Assembly: GCF_015732185.1 (NCBI RefSeq)
Contig: NZ_WIQM01000001.1
Location: 1-64,000 of the forward strand
Direction: 5' to 3'
From: Pectinatus haikarae
Lineage (GTDB): Bacteria; Bacillota; Negativicutes; Selenomonadales; Selenomonadaceae
DNA: 64,000 bases
Below are positions 55,591 through 64,000 of this stretch, in pieces; within the stretch, counting starts at the first letter, position 1, and the number at the start of each line of letters is the position of its first letter. The notes under the pieces are model-generated. The model worked only from the letters and a program-made list of their open reading frames with translations, did not search any database and was not told where the DNA came from. The translations under genes and the position numbers were made by a program.

Positions 55591-55727
55591 GTTTATAAGT
55601 GCGGGACTGAGAACTTTTTGCGCAAAGTAAGTGAAAATCTGCTCAGACTGCAAGATGCAATTCGAAGATCTGAAATGAGGTTTCAGCTATATGACAACTT
55701 TCATTCATATCAAAGGTGGTGTTTAGC

Positions 55728-56669
55728 ATGGATATAGTAAAAGATCTTTTAAATGGATCAAAGCTGGCTTTATCCCGTACCATTACGGCGATAGAGAATG
55801 AATATGAAGAAGCATCATCCATAATGAGAGAACTTTATCCTCACACGGGGCACGCTTTTGTCCTTGGCATTACCGGACCTCCGGGTGCGGGGAAATCAAC
55901 TATGACAGATAAACTTGCAAGAGCATACCGCAACATGGGAAAAACAGTCGGCATAATCGCTGTTGACCCCACGAGTCCGTTTTCCGGCGGAGCTATTTTG
56001 GGTGACCGTATAAGAATGAATAGCCTTACACTTGATGAAGGTGTCTTTATTCGCAGTATGGGAACTCGCGGGAGCCTTGGCGGGTTATCACATAAAACAG
56101 CGGATGCTGTAAAAGCATTAGACGCTTTTGGCAAGGATGTTATCTTTGTTGAAACCGTTGGTGTTGGACAGTCGGAAGTCGATATCGTCAAAGCGGCCGA
56201 CACTACTATGGTAGTGCTTATACCGGGTATGGGTGATGATATTCAGGCGATAAAGGCGGGTATACTGGAGATAGGCGATGTGTTTGCCATCAATAAGGCA
56301 GATCATGACGGGGCCGATAAGCTTCAGGCTGAACTTAATATGATGCTTGATCTTGATGGAGAAAAACTGGATTGGCGTCCGCCCATTCAGAAGGTTATTG
56401 CAAGTCAGGGTGAAGGTATTAACGAGCTTGTTGCTCTGATTGAAAAACATTATGCACATATAGGGGCAACGGGCAAATTAGCACAGAGGCGTCATGACAG
56501 AACTAAAACGGAACTTTTGGAATTGCTGAAAGCTTCCATAGGCTCTTATATCACTAAAAATATCGTGAAGACAGGCAGGCTTGACAACTGTCTGAAGGAT
56601 ATTGAAGAACATCGCAATGATCCATATACTATTGTTCATCAATTGATGAATGAGTTATTGAAACAATAA
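55728..56669 (+). CDS. meaB: MeaB/ArgK-type GTPase, mutase chaperone
   Basis: 313 residues from ATG 55728 behind AAAGGTGG. G-motifs are GPPGAGKST (P-loop), VDPTSPFSGGAILGDR, ETVGVGQSEVD and NKADHDG. MeaB protects methylmalonyl-CoA mutase and controls cofactor loading. It follows the mutase genes. The old name ArgK (arginine transport kinase) is misleading. Confidence 0.95.
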   Translation: MDIVKDLLNGSKLALSRTITAIENEYEEASSIMRELYPHTGHAFVLGITGPPGAGKSTMTDKLARAYRNMGKTVGIIAVDPTSPFSGGAILGDRIRMNSLTLDEGVFIRSMGTRGSLGGLSHKTADAVKALDAFGKDVIFVETVGVGQSEVDIVKAADTTMVVLIPGMGDDIQAIKAGILEIGDVFAINKADHDGADKLQAELNMMLDLDGEKLDWRPPIQKVIASQGEGINELVALIEKHYAHIGATGKLAQRRHDRTKTELLELLKASIGSYITKNIVKTGRLDNCLKDIEEHRNDPYTIVHQLMNELLKQ

Positions 56670-56695
56670 ATTAAGTTTTGCAGGAGGCTGTACAA

Positions 56696-57109
56696 ATGTT
56701 TAAAGTTGAATGTGTTGATCATATTGGTATTGCAGTACCGGATTTAGAACAGGCAAAGAAGTTTTATACTGATGTTCTTGGTTTAGCATGTACTGGTGAA
56801 GAAGAAGTTGCTGAACAAAAAGTTAAAACTGCGTTTATTCCCACAGGAGAAGCAGAAATAGAACTTTTGGAATCAACTTCACCGGATGGCCCTATTGCAA
56901 AGTTCCTCGAAAAAAATGGCGGACGTCAGGGAATACAGCACATCGCTCTTCGTGTTGATGATATTGAAGCGGCTATTGCCGATCTTAAGGCTAAAGGCGC
57001 ACGCATGATCGATGAAAAACCTCGTTATGGCGCAGGCGGATCCGCTATAGCTTTTATTCATCCAAAAGCAAGCGGTGTGTTGCTTGAACTTTGTCAGCGT
57101 AAAAAATAA
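56696..57109 (+). CDS. mce: methylmalonyl-CoA epimerase
   Basis: 137 residues from ATG 56696 behind CAGGAGG. The vicinal oxygen chelate fold has metal ligands in VDHIGIAVPD, IQHIALRVDD and the Glu of VLLELCQ. It converts the R to the S form of methylmalonyl-CoA, the form used by the decarboxylase that follows. Confidence 0.95.
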   Translation: MFKVECVDHIGIAVPDLEQAKKFYTDVLGLACTGEEEVAEQKVKTAFIPTGEAEIELLESTSPDGPIAKFLEKNGGRQGIQHIALRVDDIEAAIADLKAKGARMIDEKPRYGAGGSAIAFIHPKASGVLLELCQRKK

Positions 57110-57267
57110 TTATTTCTGGAAATAAGTTTCAAAATCATTATATATAATGGATACTAATTGTCTGAAATATTTGTGAAGACGAAAAGACGCCAAGGCGTCA
57201 GGGAAAAATTGATATATTGATCTTGAAAAGTCAATCTTTTTAAGATGAATTATGAGGAGGTATAATT

Positions 57268-58797
57268 TTGGCCACAGTTCAGGATAGGATCGATCTTATG
57301 AGATCGAAAAGTGAACATAATATGCAGGGTGGCGGTCCGAACCGTGTTGCAAAGCAGCATGGCAAAGGTAAATTGACAGCTCGTGAACGCATTGAAATAC
57401 TGTTTGATGAAGGAACATTTGTTGAACTGGATCAATTTGTGAAACATCGCTGTACTAATTTTGGTCAGGAAAAAAAGGATCTTCCCTGCGAAGGTGTTGT
57501 TACCGGTTACGGTACAGTAAATGGTCGTTTGGTTTATGCCTTTGCACAGGATTTTACCGTTGAAGGCGGGTCTTTGGGCGAAATGCATGCCAAAAAGATA
57601 TGGAAAGTTCAGGATATGGCCATGAAAATGGGTGCGCCTATAATCGGCATCAACGATTCAGGCGGAGCACGTATCCAGGAAGCAGTGGATGCGTTAAGCG
57701 GTTACGGCGGAATTTTCCTCAGAAATACATTAGCATCAGGTGTGATACCTCAGATATCTGTAATCATGGGACCATGTGCGGGCGGTGCAGTTTATTCTCC
57801 GGCTCTCACGGACTTTATCTACATGGTAAAAAATACTAGCCAGATGTTTATAACAGGACCGGCAGTAATAAAATCAGTTACGGCCGAAGAAGTTACCGCG
57901 GAACAATTAGGCGGAGCTATGACGCATAACAGCACTTCTGGTGTAGCGCATTTTGCGGCTGATACGGAAGAAGACTGTCTGAATCAGATACGTTATCTGC
58001 TTGGCTTCCTGCCGAGCAATAATATGGATGATGCGCCTCAGGCAGATACCGGTGATGATCCTTCACGTATGGACGAAGGTCTTAACACGGTAATTCCTGA
58101 CAATCCCAATATGCCTTACAATATGAAGGATGTCATCCGCATGCTTGTCGATAATGGTGAATTCTATGAAGCTCAGGAACATTATGCGCGGAATATCATT
58201 ACCTGCTTTGCTCATTTTGACGGACGCAGCGTAGGTATAATCGCCAATCAGCCGAATGTAATGGCTGGTTGCCTTGATATTAATGCGTCGGATAAGTCAT
58301 CAAGATTTATTCGTTTCTGCGATGCTTTTAATATCCCTATTGTCAATCTTGTTGATGTTCCTGGCTTTTTACCTGGGACAGATCAGGAATACGGCGGTAT
58401 CATCCGTCACGGCGCTAAAATGCTCTATGCATACAGTGAAGCATCAGTGCCTAAGGTTACAGTAATTACACGTAAAGCATACGGCGGCTCTTATCTTGCT
58501 ATGTGTTCGCGTGACTTGGGGGCTGATCAGGTAATGGCTTGGCCTACATCTGAAATAGCTGTAATGGGACCTGCCGGTGCGGCTAATGTAATTTTCCGTA
58601 AAGACCCGGATGTGAAACAGAAAACTGCTGAATATATCGAAGAATTTGCTACACCTTATAAAGCTGCAGAACGTGGTTATGTTGATATGGTAATAGAACC
58701 GTCTGAAACGAGACCGCGTATTATCACAGCTCTTAATATGCTTGCCAGTAAGCGTGAAGATCGCCCGGCTAAAAAACATGGCAATGTGCCGTTATAA
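57268..58797 (+). CDS. mmdA: methylmalonyl-CoA decarboxylase alpha subunit (carboxyltransferase)
   Basis: 509 residues, TTG start behind ATGAGGAGG. Carboxyltransferase blocks are GKLTARERIEILFDEGTF, DSGGARIQEAVDALSGYGGIF and RKAYGGSYLAM. The chain moves CO2 from methylmalonyl-CoA to biotin. In Veillonella and relatives the carboxy-biotin is then decarboxylated by a membrane Na+ pump; the pump subunit is not in this window. A transcarboxylase or propionyl-CoA carboxylase use is an alternative. Confidence 0.9.
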   Translation: MATVQDRIDLMRSKSEHNMQGGGPNRVAKQHGKGKLTARERIEILFDEGTFVELDQFVKHRCTNFGQEKKDLPCEGVVTGYGTVNGRLVYAFAQDFTVEGGSLGEMHAKKIWKVQDMAMKMGAPIIGINDSGGARIQEAVDALSGYGGIFLRNTLASGVIPQISVIMGPCAGGAVYSPALTDFIYMVKNTSQMFITGPAVIKSVTAEEVTAEQLGGAMTHNSTSGVAHFAADTEEDCLNQIRYLLGFLPSNNMDDAPQADTGDDPSRMDEGLNTVIPDNPNMPYNMKDVIRMLVDNGEFYEAQEHYARNIITCFAHFDGRSVGIIANQPNVMAGCLDINASDKSSRFIRFCDAFNIPIVNLVDVPGFLPGTDQEYGGIIRHGAKMLYAYSEASVPKVTVITRKAYGGSYLAMCSRDLGADQVMAWPTSEIAVMGPAGAANVIFRKDPDVKQKTAEYIEEFATPYKAAERGYVDMVIEPSETRPRIITALNMLASKREDRPAKKHGNVPL

Positions 58798-58815
58798 TAA
58801 AGGGGTGTGCAATTG

Positions 58816-58959
58816 ATGGAAAAAGACAGTAAAATTAGCGAAGAAGTTATTGCTGCTATTACCGCTGCTGTTGAAGCTATTGTCGGTAAAAAGGTCACGG
58901 CCGTCAGAATTGAACGCAGTGAAGCATGGGTCATGGCTGCCCGCCGTGCCGCAGTTTGA
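58816..58959 (+). CDS. small decarboxylase subunit (MmdE-like), 47 residues
   Basis: ATG at 58816 behind AGGGGTGTG, between the carboxyltransferase and biotin-carrier genes. The product (KISEEVIAAITAAVEAIVG, then KKVTAVRIERSEAWVMAARR) has no membrane span. It resembles the epsilon subunit and the C-terminal end of delta subunits of decarboxylases, which end in a WxxxxRR motif. It probably stabilises the complex. Too short for many annotation programs. Confidence 0.75.
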   Translation: MEKDSKISEEVIAAITAAVEAIVGKKVTAVRIERSEAWVMAARRAAV

Positions 58960-59014
58960 TATTTTTAACTGAACTGTTGTAAATAAAAAGAACACATTTA
59001 TGGAGGAATATCTT

Positions 59015-59395
59015 GTGAAAAAATTTAACGTAACTGTAAATGGCAACTCTTATGAAGTTGAAATCGAAGAAGTAAAAGGCGCTGCAGTACCTGCAGCATC
59101 TGTACCTAAAGCAGCTCCCGCAGCTCCTGTCGTATCTGCACCTAAAGCGGCTCCGGCAGCACCTGCTGCTGTTCCTGCAGGCGGCACGACCATTGCAGCT
59201 CCTATGCCTGGTAAGATCACAAAAGTTATTGCTGCAGTCGGACAAGCTGTTAATGCCGGTGATGTAGTATTGATTCTTGAAGCTATGAAAATGCAGAATG
59301 AAATTACAGCACCTGCAGCAGGTACGGTAAAGGCAGTTAACGTTGAAGTAGGCAAGAGCGTTAAAGCTGGCGAAGCAATGGTTGTTCTCGGCTGA
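59015..59395 (+). CDS. mmdC: biotin carboxyl carrier subunit of methylmalonyl-CoA decarboxylase
   Basis: 126 residues from a GTG at 59015 behind TGGAGG; a reading from 59000 starts in the ribosome site. The order is a folded N-terminus (KKFNVTVNGNSYEVEIEEV), an Ala/Pro hinge (PKAAPAAPVVSAPKAAPAAP), and a biotin domain with the modified Lys in LEAMKMQNEI. It carries CO2 between active sites. A strong terminator closes the cluster. Confidence 0.95.
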   Translation: MKKFNVTVNGNSYEVEIEEVKGAAVPAASVPKAAPAAPVVSAPKAAPAAPAAVPAGGTTIAAPMPGKITKVIAAVGQAVNAGDVVLILEAMKMQNEITAPAAGTVKAVNVEVGKSVKAGEAMVVLG

Positions 59396-59430
59396 TTTCC
59401 GATAGTAAAATAATTTGTTTTATAAGTAAA

Positions 59431-59464
59431 ATGCCCTCTGCGATTTAGCAGAGGGCATTTTTTA
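59431..59464 (+). terminator. terminator of the propionate cluster
   Basis: ATGCCCTCTGC and GCAGAGGGCAT with a 6-base loop, then TTTTTTAT. Confidence 0.95.
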
Positions 59465-59479
59465 TGGACACTGAAAGTG

Positions 59480-62400
59480 TTATTTTTTTACTTTGTACAT
59501 GGCGGCGTACATCGTTGGCAATACCAGCAGAGTAAGTATGGTTGCTATCAATAAACCGCTGGCTATAGCCACAGCCATAGGTCCCCAGAATGGGCTGTAC
59601 ATAAGAGGAAGCATGCCAAGAATGGCTGCTGCGGCAGTAAGCATGATAGGGCGAAAACGAAGGATGGCAGAATCAATAACAGCATCCCAGGGAGCTTCGC
59701 CATCCTTAAGATGTTTTTGGATTTGGTCAATAAGGATAACGGAATTTCTTATGATCATACCGCTCAGAGCAAGTATGCCCAGCTGAGCGACAAACCCCAT
59801 TGCTTTATCCAGCATGAGCATGCCGAAAGCTACACCGATTATACCAAGAGGAGCAGTAAGCAGTGTCAGTAGTACGAGTTTGCCGTTCCTAAGCTGTATC
59901 ATCAAAAGTGTCATTATCACAAAAAGCATGGCAGGTATTGGCACCAGGAGGAATTGTACAGAATCGTTGCTGTCAGAAAGAGAACCTCCTGCTTCTATAC
60001 TATAGCCCAAAGGAAGAGAATCTCGCAGCGCCTTCGTCGCGGCATAAACTTTTTGGGCTGCGTCGTTAGCCGTACCTTCCTTGATATTTGCTTCTACCGT
60101 GATCGTGGGCAGCAAGTTGCGGCGCCATATAAGTCCGTCTTCTGCGGCGTAGTTTATTTTGGCTATCTGTCCCAAAGGAACATAACCGGCGCTGCCAAGA
60201 TAAACAGGAATATTTTTTATGTCAGAGAGATTTTGACGATCACTGTCTTTGAGGCGAAGCATTATATCTATTGTCCGATCTCCCGAATAGTACTGAGCAG
60301 CTGTGGCGCCGGAGATTTCGGTGTAAAGCATTTGCGCTATGGATTGTCCCGATATGCCCATGGCCCGCAATTTATCCTGATCAAGCTCCAGATGCATAAT
60401 TTTACTTTTTTCATTCCAATCAAAATGCACATCTTCATTATTGGTGTCAGAGGCCGCTATATCAGCTACTTTAGCGGCAATATCGCGCACCTTGTCTTCA
60501 TTGTAACCGGATACGCGCAGCATTACAGGATAGTCTGCCGGCGGCCCGGTCTGAATAAATTTGATATTACCTCTTATGTCAGGGTAATTATCGGCTAGTT
60601 CTTTATCAATGATTGAGGCAAGCTGCTTGCGCGTATTGACATCCTTGGCAACAATGATGAATTGACTGTAATTATTGGCAGGCAGCTGAGGATCGGTAGT
60701 CAGAACAAAACGAGGAGCACCCTGTCCCACATAATAAGAAAAATTGTTTATAATATCAGTCTGCGTGTTTAAAAATGAGGCAAATTTGCTGGCTTCATTT
60801 TCAGACGCCGTTAATGAGGAGCCTTCAGGCAGCTGCATTTCTACAATTATCTCAGGACGCAGTGAGGGCGGAAAGAACTCTTGCCGTATGTAGCGAAGGG
60901 AGAAAATAGAAAGAGCAAAGATACAGAAGGTAGAAATTATGACGATTTTTTTATGTTCAAGACACCAGATGAGAACTTTTCGGAAAAACAAATAAAATTT
61001 ATTTTGATATGGATCAATCTGTCCCATGGTATTTGTTTTAGGTTTGACCCGTATAAGGTGATAGCCAAGCAAGGGGGCCACTATCACAGATACAAGCCAT
61101 GAGATAATCAGGGCAATGCTTATCACCGGAAAAAGACTCTTGCAAAATTCTGAGGCCATTCCTTTTGCAAAAGCAACGGGAATGAAACCGGCGCAGGTAA
61201 TCAGTGTGCCGGTCAGCATGGGTTTGGCAGTGGCTTTAAATGCATAGCAGGCAGCTTTGAAGCGGTCAAGGCCCTCTTCCAGCTTGACACTCATCATCTC
61301 CACGGCAATAATCGCATCATCGACCAGCAAGCCCAGTGCAATAATTAATGCGCCCAGAGAAACTTTCTGCAGATCAATCCCCAATATATACATCATCACG
61401 AACACTCCGGCTAAAACAAGAGGTATACAGCCGGCGACGACAAGTCCTGTTCGCAATCCTAGGCTCAGGAAACTGACGGCAAGGATAATAATGATTGCTT
61501 CACGCAGAGTATTTATAAATTCATCTATTGAATCTCTTACCACAGTCGGCTGATCGGAGACCTGATCGATCTCGAGGCCAAGAGGCATATCCGCCTGTAT
61601 TTTTGCCATCAGAGAATTTAGATTGCTGCCGAGTGTTAATATATTTCCGCCCGGTTCCATAGATACGGCTATACCGACTGCAGGATTACCATTAAAAAAC
61701 ATTTTCGGATCGGCTGGTTCGGCATAACGGCGGTCTATTTTTGCGATATCGCCTAAGCGGAATATTTTTCCTCCGGCATTGACAGGCAGGTTTCTGATAT
61801 CTTCCAGATTGTCAAATATACCGCTGAAGCGAAGATAAACATTATCAGAAGATGTTTCTATCATGCCTGACGGAGTTATGTCATTTTGCGTCTTTATCGC
61901 ATTAGACACAGTTTGTGGACTTATGCCAAGCTCGGCAAGTTTTATATTGCTTATTTCTATATAAATTTTCTCGCTTTGGACACCCAGCAATTCTACCTTT
62001 TGAACGCTGGGAACATTGAGCAGAAGGCGGCGTGCCCGTTCCGCATGCTGGCGCAGTTCCTCATATGAATAACCATCGCCGCTTACGGCATATATAGAAC
62101 CGTAGACATCATCGAATCGATCATTGTAGAAGGGACCGTAGACGCCGTTAGGAAGGTCTTTTTTTTCATCTTCACACAGATTGCGCACCTCTTTCCAGGT
62201 GTCGCGTATTTTGGAGCTGTCAATATTCTGACGAAGTGTCACATAAATGACCGAAGAACCGGGCCGCGATGAACTTTTCAGGTAGTCAAGCCCCGGTGTG
62301 TCCTGCAGTTTTTCTTCCAGCTTATCTGTTACCTGTTCTTCCATTTGCTTGGCTGTTGCTCCGGGCCAGCTGACAGAAACGACCATTTCCCGGATAGTAA

Positions 62401-62521
62401 ATGCCGGGTCTTCCATACGGCCGAGTCTGCTGTAAGAAAATATGCCTGCAACAATGACGGTAATAATAAAATACCATACCAAATCTTTATTTTTCAGGGA
62501 AAGTTCTGTGAGATTTTTCAT
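59480..62521 (-). CDS. RND-family efflux pump, inner membrane permease
   Basis: 1013 residues, usual length for the family. The first span is at 14-32, two large periplasmic loops follow, and the proton relay LGLLVDDAIIAVEMM lies in span 4. Near the end comes ALSGMIIRNSVILIDQ. It belongs to the AcrB/HAE1-like group with features of the short MdtB/CzcA relatives (no long porter insert visible). Substrate is unknown. Its start overlaps the adaptor stop (ATGA). No outer membrane channel gene is in the window. Confidence 0.92.
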   Translation of the reverse strand: MKNLTELSLKNKDLVWYFIITVIVAGIFSYSRLGRMEDPAFTIREMVVSVSWPGATAKQMEEQVTDKLEEKLQDTPGLDYLKSSSRPGSSVIYVTLRQNIDSSKIRDTWKEVRNLCEDEKKDLPNGVYGPFYNDRFDDVYGSIYAVSGDGYSYEELRQHAERARRLLLNVPSVQKVELLGVQSEKIYIEISNIKLAELGISPQTVSNAIKTQNDITPSGMIETSSDNVYLRFSGIFDNLEDIRNLPVNAGGKIFRLGDIAKIDRRYAEPADPKMFFNGNPAVGIAVSMEPGGNILTLGSNLNSLMAKIQADMPLGLEIDQVSDQPTVVRDSIDEFINTLREAIIIILAVSFLSLGLRTGLVVAGCIPLVLAGVFVMMYILGIDLQKVSLGALIIALGLLVDDAIIAVEMMSVKLEEGLDRFKAACYAFKATAKPMLTGTLITCAGFIPVAFAKGMASEFCKSLFPVISIALIISWLVSVIVAPLLGYHLIRVKPKTNTMGQIDPYQNKFYLFFRKVLIWCLEHKKIVIISTFCIFALSIFSLRYIRQEFFPPSLRPEIIVEMQLPEGSSLTASENEASKFASFLNTQTDIINNFSYYVGQGAPRFVLTTDPQLPANNYSQFIIVAKDVNTRKQLASIIDKELADNYPDIRGNIKFIQTGPPADYPVMLRVSGYNEDKVRDIAAKVADIAASDTNNEDVHFDWNEKSKIMHLELDQDKLRAMGISGQSIAQMLYTEISGATAAQYYSGDRTIDIMLRLKDSDRQNLSDIKNIPVYLGSAGYVPLGQIAKINYAAEDGLIWRRNLLPTITVEANIKEGTANDAAQKVYAATKALRDSLPLGYSIEAGGSLSDSNDSVQFLLVPIPAMLFVIMTLLMIQLRNGKLVLLTLLTAPLGIIGVAFGMLMLDKAMGFVAQLGILALSGMIIRNSVILIDQIQKHLKDGEAPWDAVIDSAILRFRPIMLTAAAAILGMLPLMYSPFWGPMAVAIASGLLIATILTLLVLPTMYAAMYKVKK

Positions 62522-63615
62522 GTGTTGCTGCCTTTCGTGTTACTATCATCAAGGCGGACAGTTTCACCATCGCGCAGTTTTTGGACACCGGCTGTTACAA
62601 CTATATCACCGTTATTGAGTCCCAGAACTTTTACGTGATTTTCATCAAAGGAAAAAACCTGTACTTGTTTTAATGATACTGTCTTATCTTCACTTACGAT
62701 CCATACCTCAGGATTATTTCCTGTCTGATAGATAGCAGAAAGCGGCAGGATATAAGTGCTGGACGCAGTGTCAGATAAAGTGCAGACGACGCCTGCTGTC
62801 ATGCCCAATTTTAGGTTATCGGGAGGCTGCGGCAAAGAAATTCTGACGCGGTAGGTTCGGGCTGTCGGGTCAGCCACGGGAGAGATTTCTCTGATAGTGC
62901 CATCGACAGAAGAATCAGGGAGTGCCCAAAAAGATACCAGTGCATGTGCGTTCACAGCAAGTTCACCTATGCTATTTTCAGGAACGTTTATTTCAACTTC
63001 CAATTCATTAGTCTGAACAAGGGTCAGCACAGTCTGACCTGCGGAAATCACCTGACCGGCTTCTGCGTCAATGGCAGAAATGACACCGTCGGCATCAGCT
63101 GTAAGATTAGTGTATGATAAGGAGTTACGGTCCTGAAAAGTTTGTGCTGTTGCCTGCTGATAACCCGCCAGTGCTGAATTATAGGTTGTCTGATATTGAT
63201 CAAGCGATGCTTTTGGCACTGCGTTTTGTGCGAATAACTGATTATAGCGGCTAAGATTAGCTTTGGCCAGCTGTAATTCCGCATAAGCCGCCTCTGCTTT
63301 GGCTTCGCTTTGATTGACTTGCTGAACTATATCTTTGCTATCAAGTGTCATCAAAATGTCACCGACATGAACACGGTCACCAGCTTGAACAGTGCGCTGC
63401 AAAATTTTTCCACCAACCTGAAATGACAGGTTCGTTTCGTATCGCCCGTGTACAGAACCTGCATAAGTGTTGGAGAGTGAATCAGAAGCCGCGTCTATTT
63501 TTTGGGTTTTTACCAGTGGAGCAATAGCTGCCGGCGCTTCCTTTTTTCCGCAGCCGATTGTCAAAAAAATTGCTGCCAGCCCCAAACACAAAAATTTAAT
63601 AATGCGGATGTTCAT
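62518..63615 (-). CDS. RND pump membrane-fusion adaptor, lipoprotein
   Basis: 365 residues from ATG 63615 behind GGAGAGATT. A signal with lipobox LTIGC gives a lipid-anchored protein. Barrel-sandwich and hairpin parts follow (GGKILQRTVQAGDRVHVGD; QSEAKAEAAYAELQLAKANL; DADGVISAIDAEAGQVISAG). It links the permease to an outer channel. First gene of the pair; a TetR gene lies upstream on the same strand. Confidence 0.92.
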   Translation of the reverse strand: MNIRIIKFLCLGLAAIFLTIGCGKKEAPAAIAPLVKTQKIDAASDSLSNTYAGSVHGRYETNLSFQVGGKILQRTVQAGDRVHVGDILMTLDSKDIVQQVNQSEAKAEAAYAELQLAKANLSRYNQLFAQNAVPKASLDQYQTTYNSALAGYQQATAQTFQDRNSLSYTNLTADADGVISAIDAEAGQVISAGQTVLTLVQTNELEVEINVPENSIGELAVNAHALVSFWALPDSSVDGTIREISPVADPTARTYRVRISLPQPPDNLKLGMTAGVVCTLSDTASSTYILPLSAIYQTGNNPEVWIVSEDKTVSLKQVQVFSFDENHVKVLGLNNGDIVVTAGVQKLRDGETVRLDDSNTKGSNT

Positions 63616-63664
63616 ACAATCTCTCCTTATAGTCATTAATAATAAGCATAAAAAATAATATCCT

Positions 63665-64000
63665 CTAGCATTTTTTTATTCCGTAAAATGAACAGTGAAC
63701 TAATTTCCTGATATAGTCTTCATTCAATATATCCCCTGTTATCAATAACCGATAAAAAATCGGACCAAAAATCATATCGATGCATAATTCCAAATCGGTG
63801 TCGGCAGACAATTCACCTCGGTTTATGCCATTTTGTAGAATTTGAGCAGCTTTCATGCGCCGCGGAATAAAATATCTGGCACGATATTCTTCTGCCATTC
63901 TTCTGTCAAATTGTCCCTGTGCAATCAGTTCATTCAAAATTTTGCCCTCATCACTTAATAGAAAATTACTCAGATTGATCGACTGGCGAGTGATGTCTTC
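63665..64000 (-). CDS. TetR/AcrR-family regulator, C-terminal part (partial)
   Basis: The last 111 codons run off the window edge; the DNA-binding N-terminus lies beyond. The part seen (LIAQGQFDRRMAEEYRARYF, INRGELSADTDLELCIDMIF, GPIFYRLLITGD) is the TetR C-terminal ligand domain of the group with a GxLxxDxDxE motif. Position 50 bases before the RND operon on the same strand makes it the likely local repressor. Confidence 0.85.
   Translation of the reverse strand, partial: EDITRQSINLSNFLLSDEGKILNELIAQGQFDRRMAEEYRARYFIPRRMKAAQILQNGINRGELSADTDLELCIDMIFGPIFYRLLITGDILNEDYIRKLVHCSFYGIKKC

Overview
The window looks like a chromosomal piece of a strictly fermentative, propionate-forming diderm Firmicute of the class Negativicutes (Selenomonas/Pectinatus/Veillonella relatives). 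This rests on Firmicute-style control (strong AGGAGG ribosome sites, a T-box before valS, Rex) combined with outer-envelope genes (an OmpH/Skp chaperone, an RND pump with a lipoprotein adaptor, an O-antigen-ligase-like protein) and a methylmalonyl-CoA pathway with a biotin-dependent decarboxylase. The genus is not certain.

Layout. 1-186 is the tail of a chemotaxis receptor. 400-10,550 is an accessory island next to a tRNA-Thr(CGU) gene. It holds an archaeal-type ATPase, a YefM/YoeB module, a frameshifted AlbA-type ATPase, a five-gene cassette ending in a RadC-like gene, a zeta-type toxin module (one intact copy, one decayed), a GNAT gene, a HigB/HigA module, and wrecked phage recombination genes with two integrase halves. 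Identical 43-bp direct repeats lie near its ends. A 709-bp segment (9255-9963) is inverted inside the recombination genes: flipping it back restores two reading frames in phase.

10,611-22,100 is housekeeping: tRNA-Thr, ompH, a HAD phosphatase, an Fe-alcohol dehydrogenase, a radical SAM protein, metA, polA with an L,D-transpeptidase, nicotinate phosphoribosyltransferase, and an OFA-family transporter behind a probable ZTP riboswitch. 22,118-27,871 is a dicarboxylate/citrate locus: a DASS transporter, a divergent citDEF operon and a LysR regulator. The CitD protein lacks the serine that normally carries the prosthetic group. 27,946-31,978 is the minus-strand operon rpsO-pnp-trmL-murB. 32,129-37,843 has envelope and unknown genes (TPR, PRC-barrel, VanW, MFS).

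37,929-51,533 holds gyrB, three cobalamin genes (cbiC-cbiA-cbiP), an HD-domain protein, T-box-valS-folC, an O-antigen-ligase-like gene and rex. 51,868-59,395 is the propionate pathway: a CoA-transferase, a two-gene methylmalonyl-CoA mutase, its MeaB chaperone, the epimerase, and the decarboxylase carboxyltransferase, a small subunit and the biotin carrier. The cobalamin genes upstream make the cofactor used by the mutase. The window ends with an RND efflux pair and the end of a TetR regulator.
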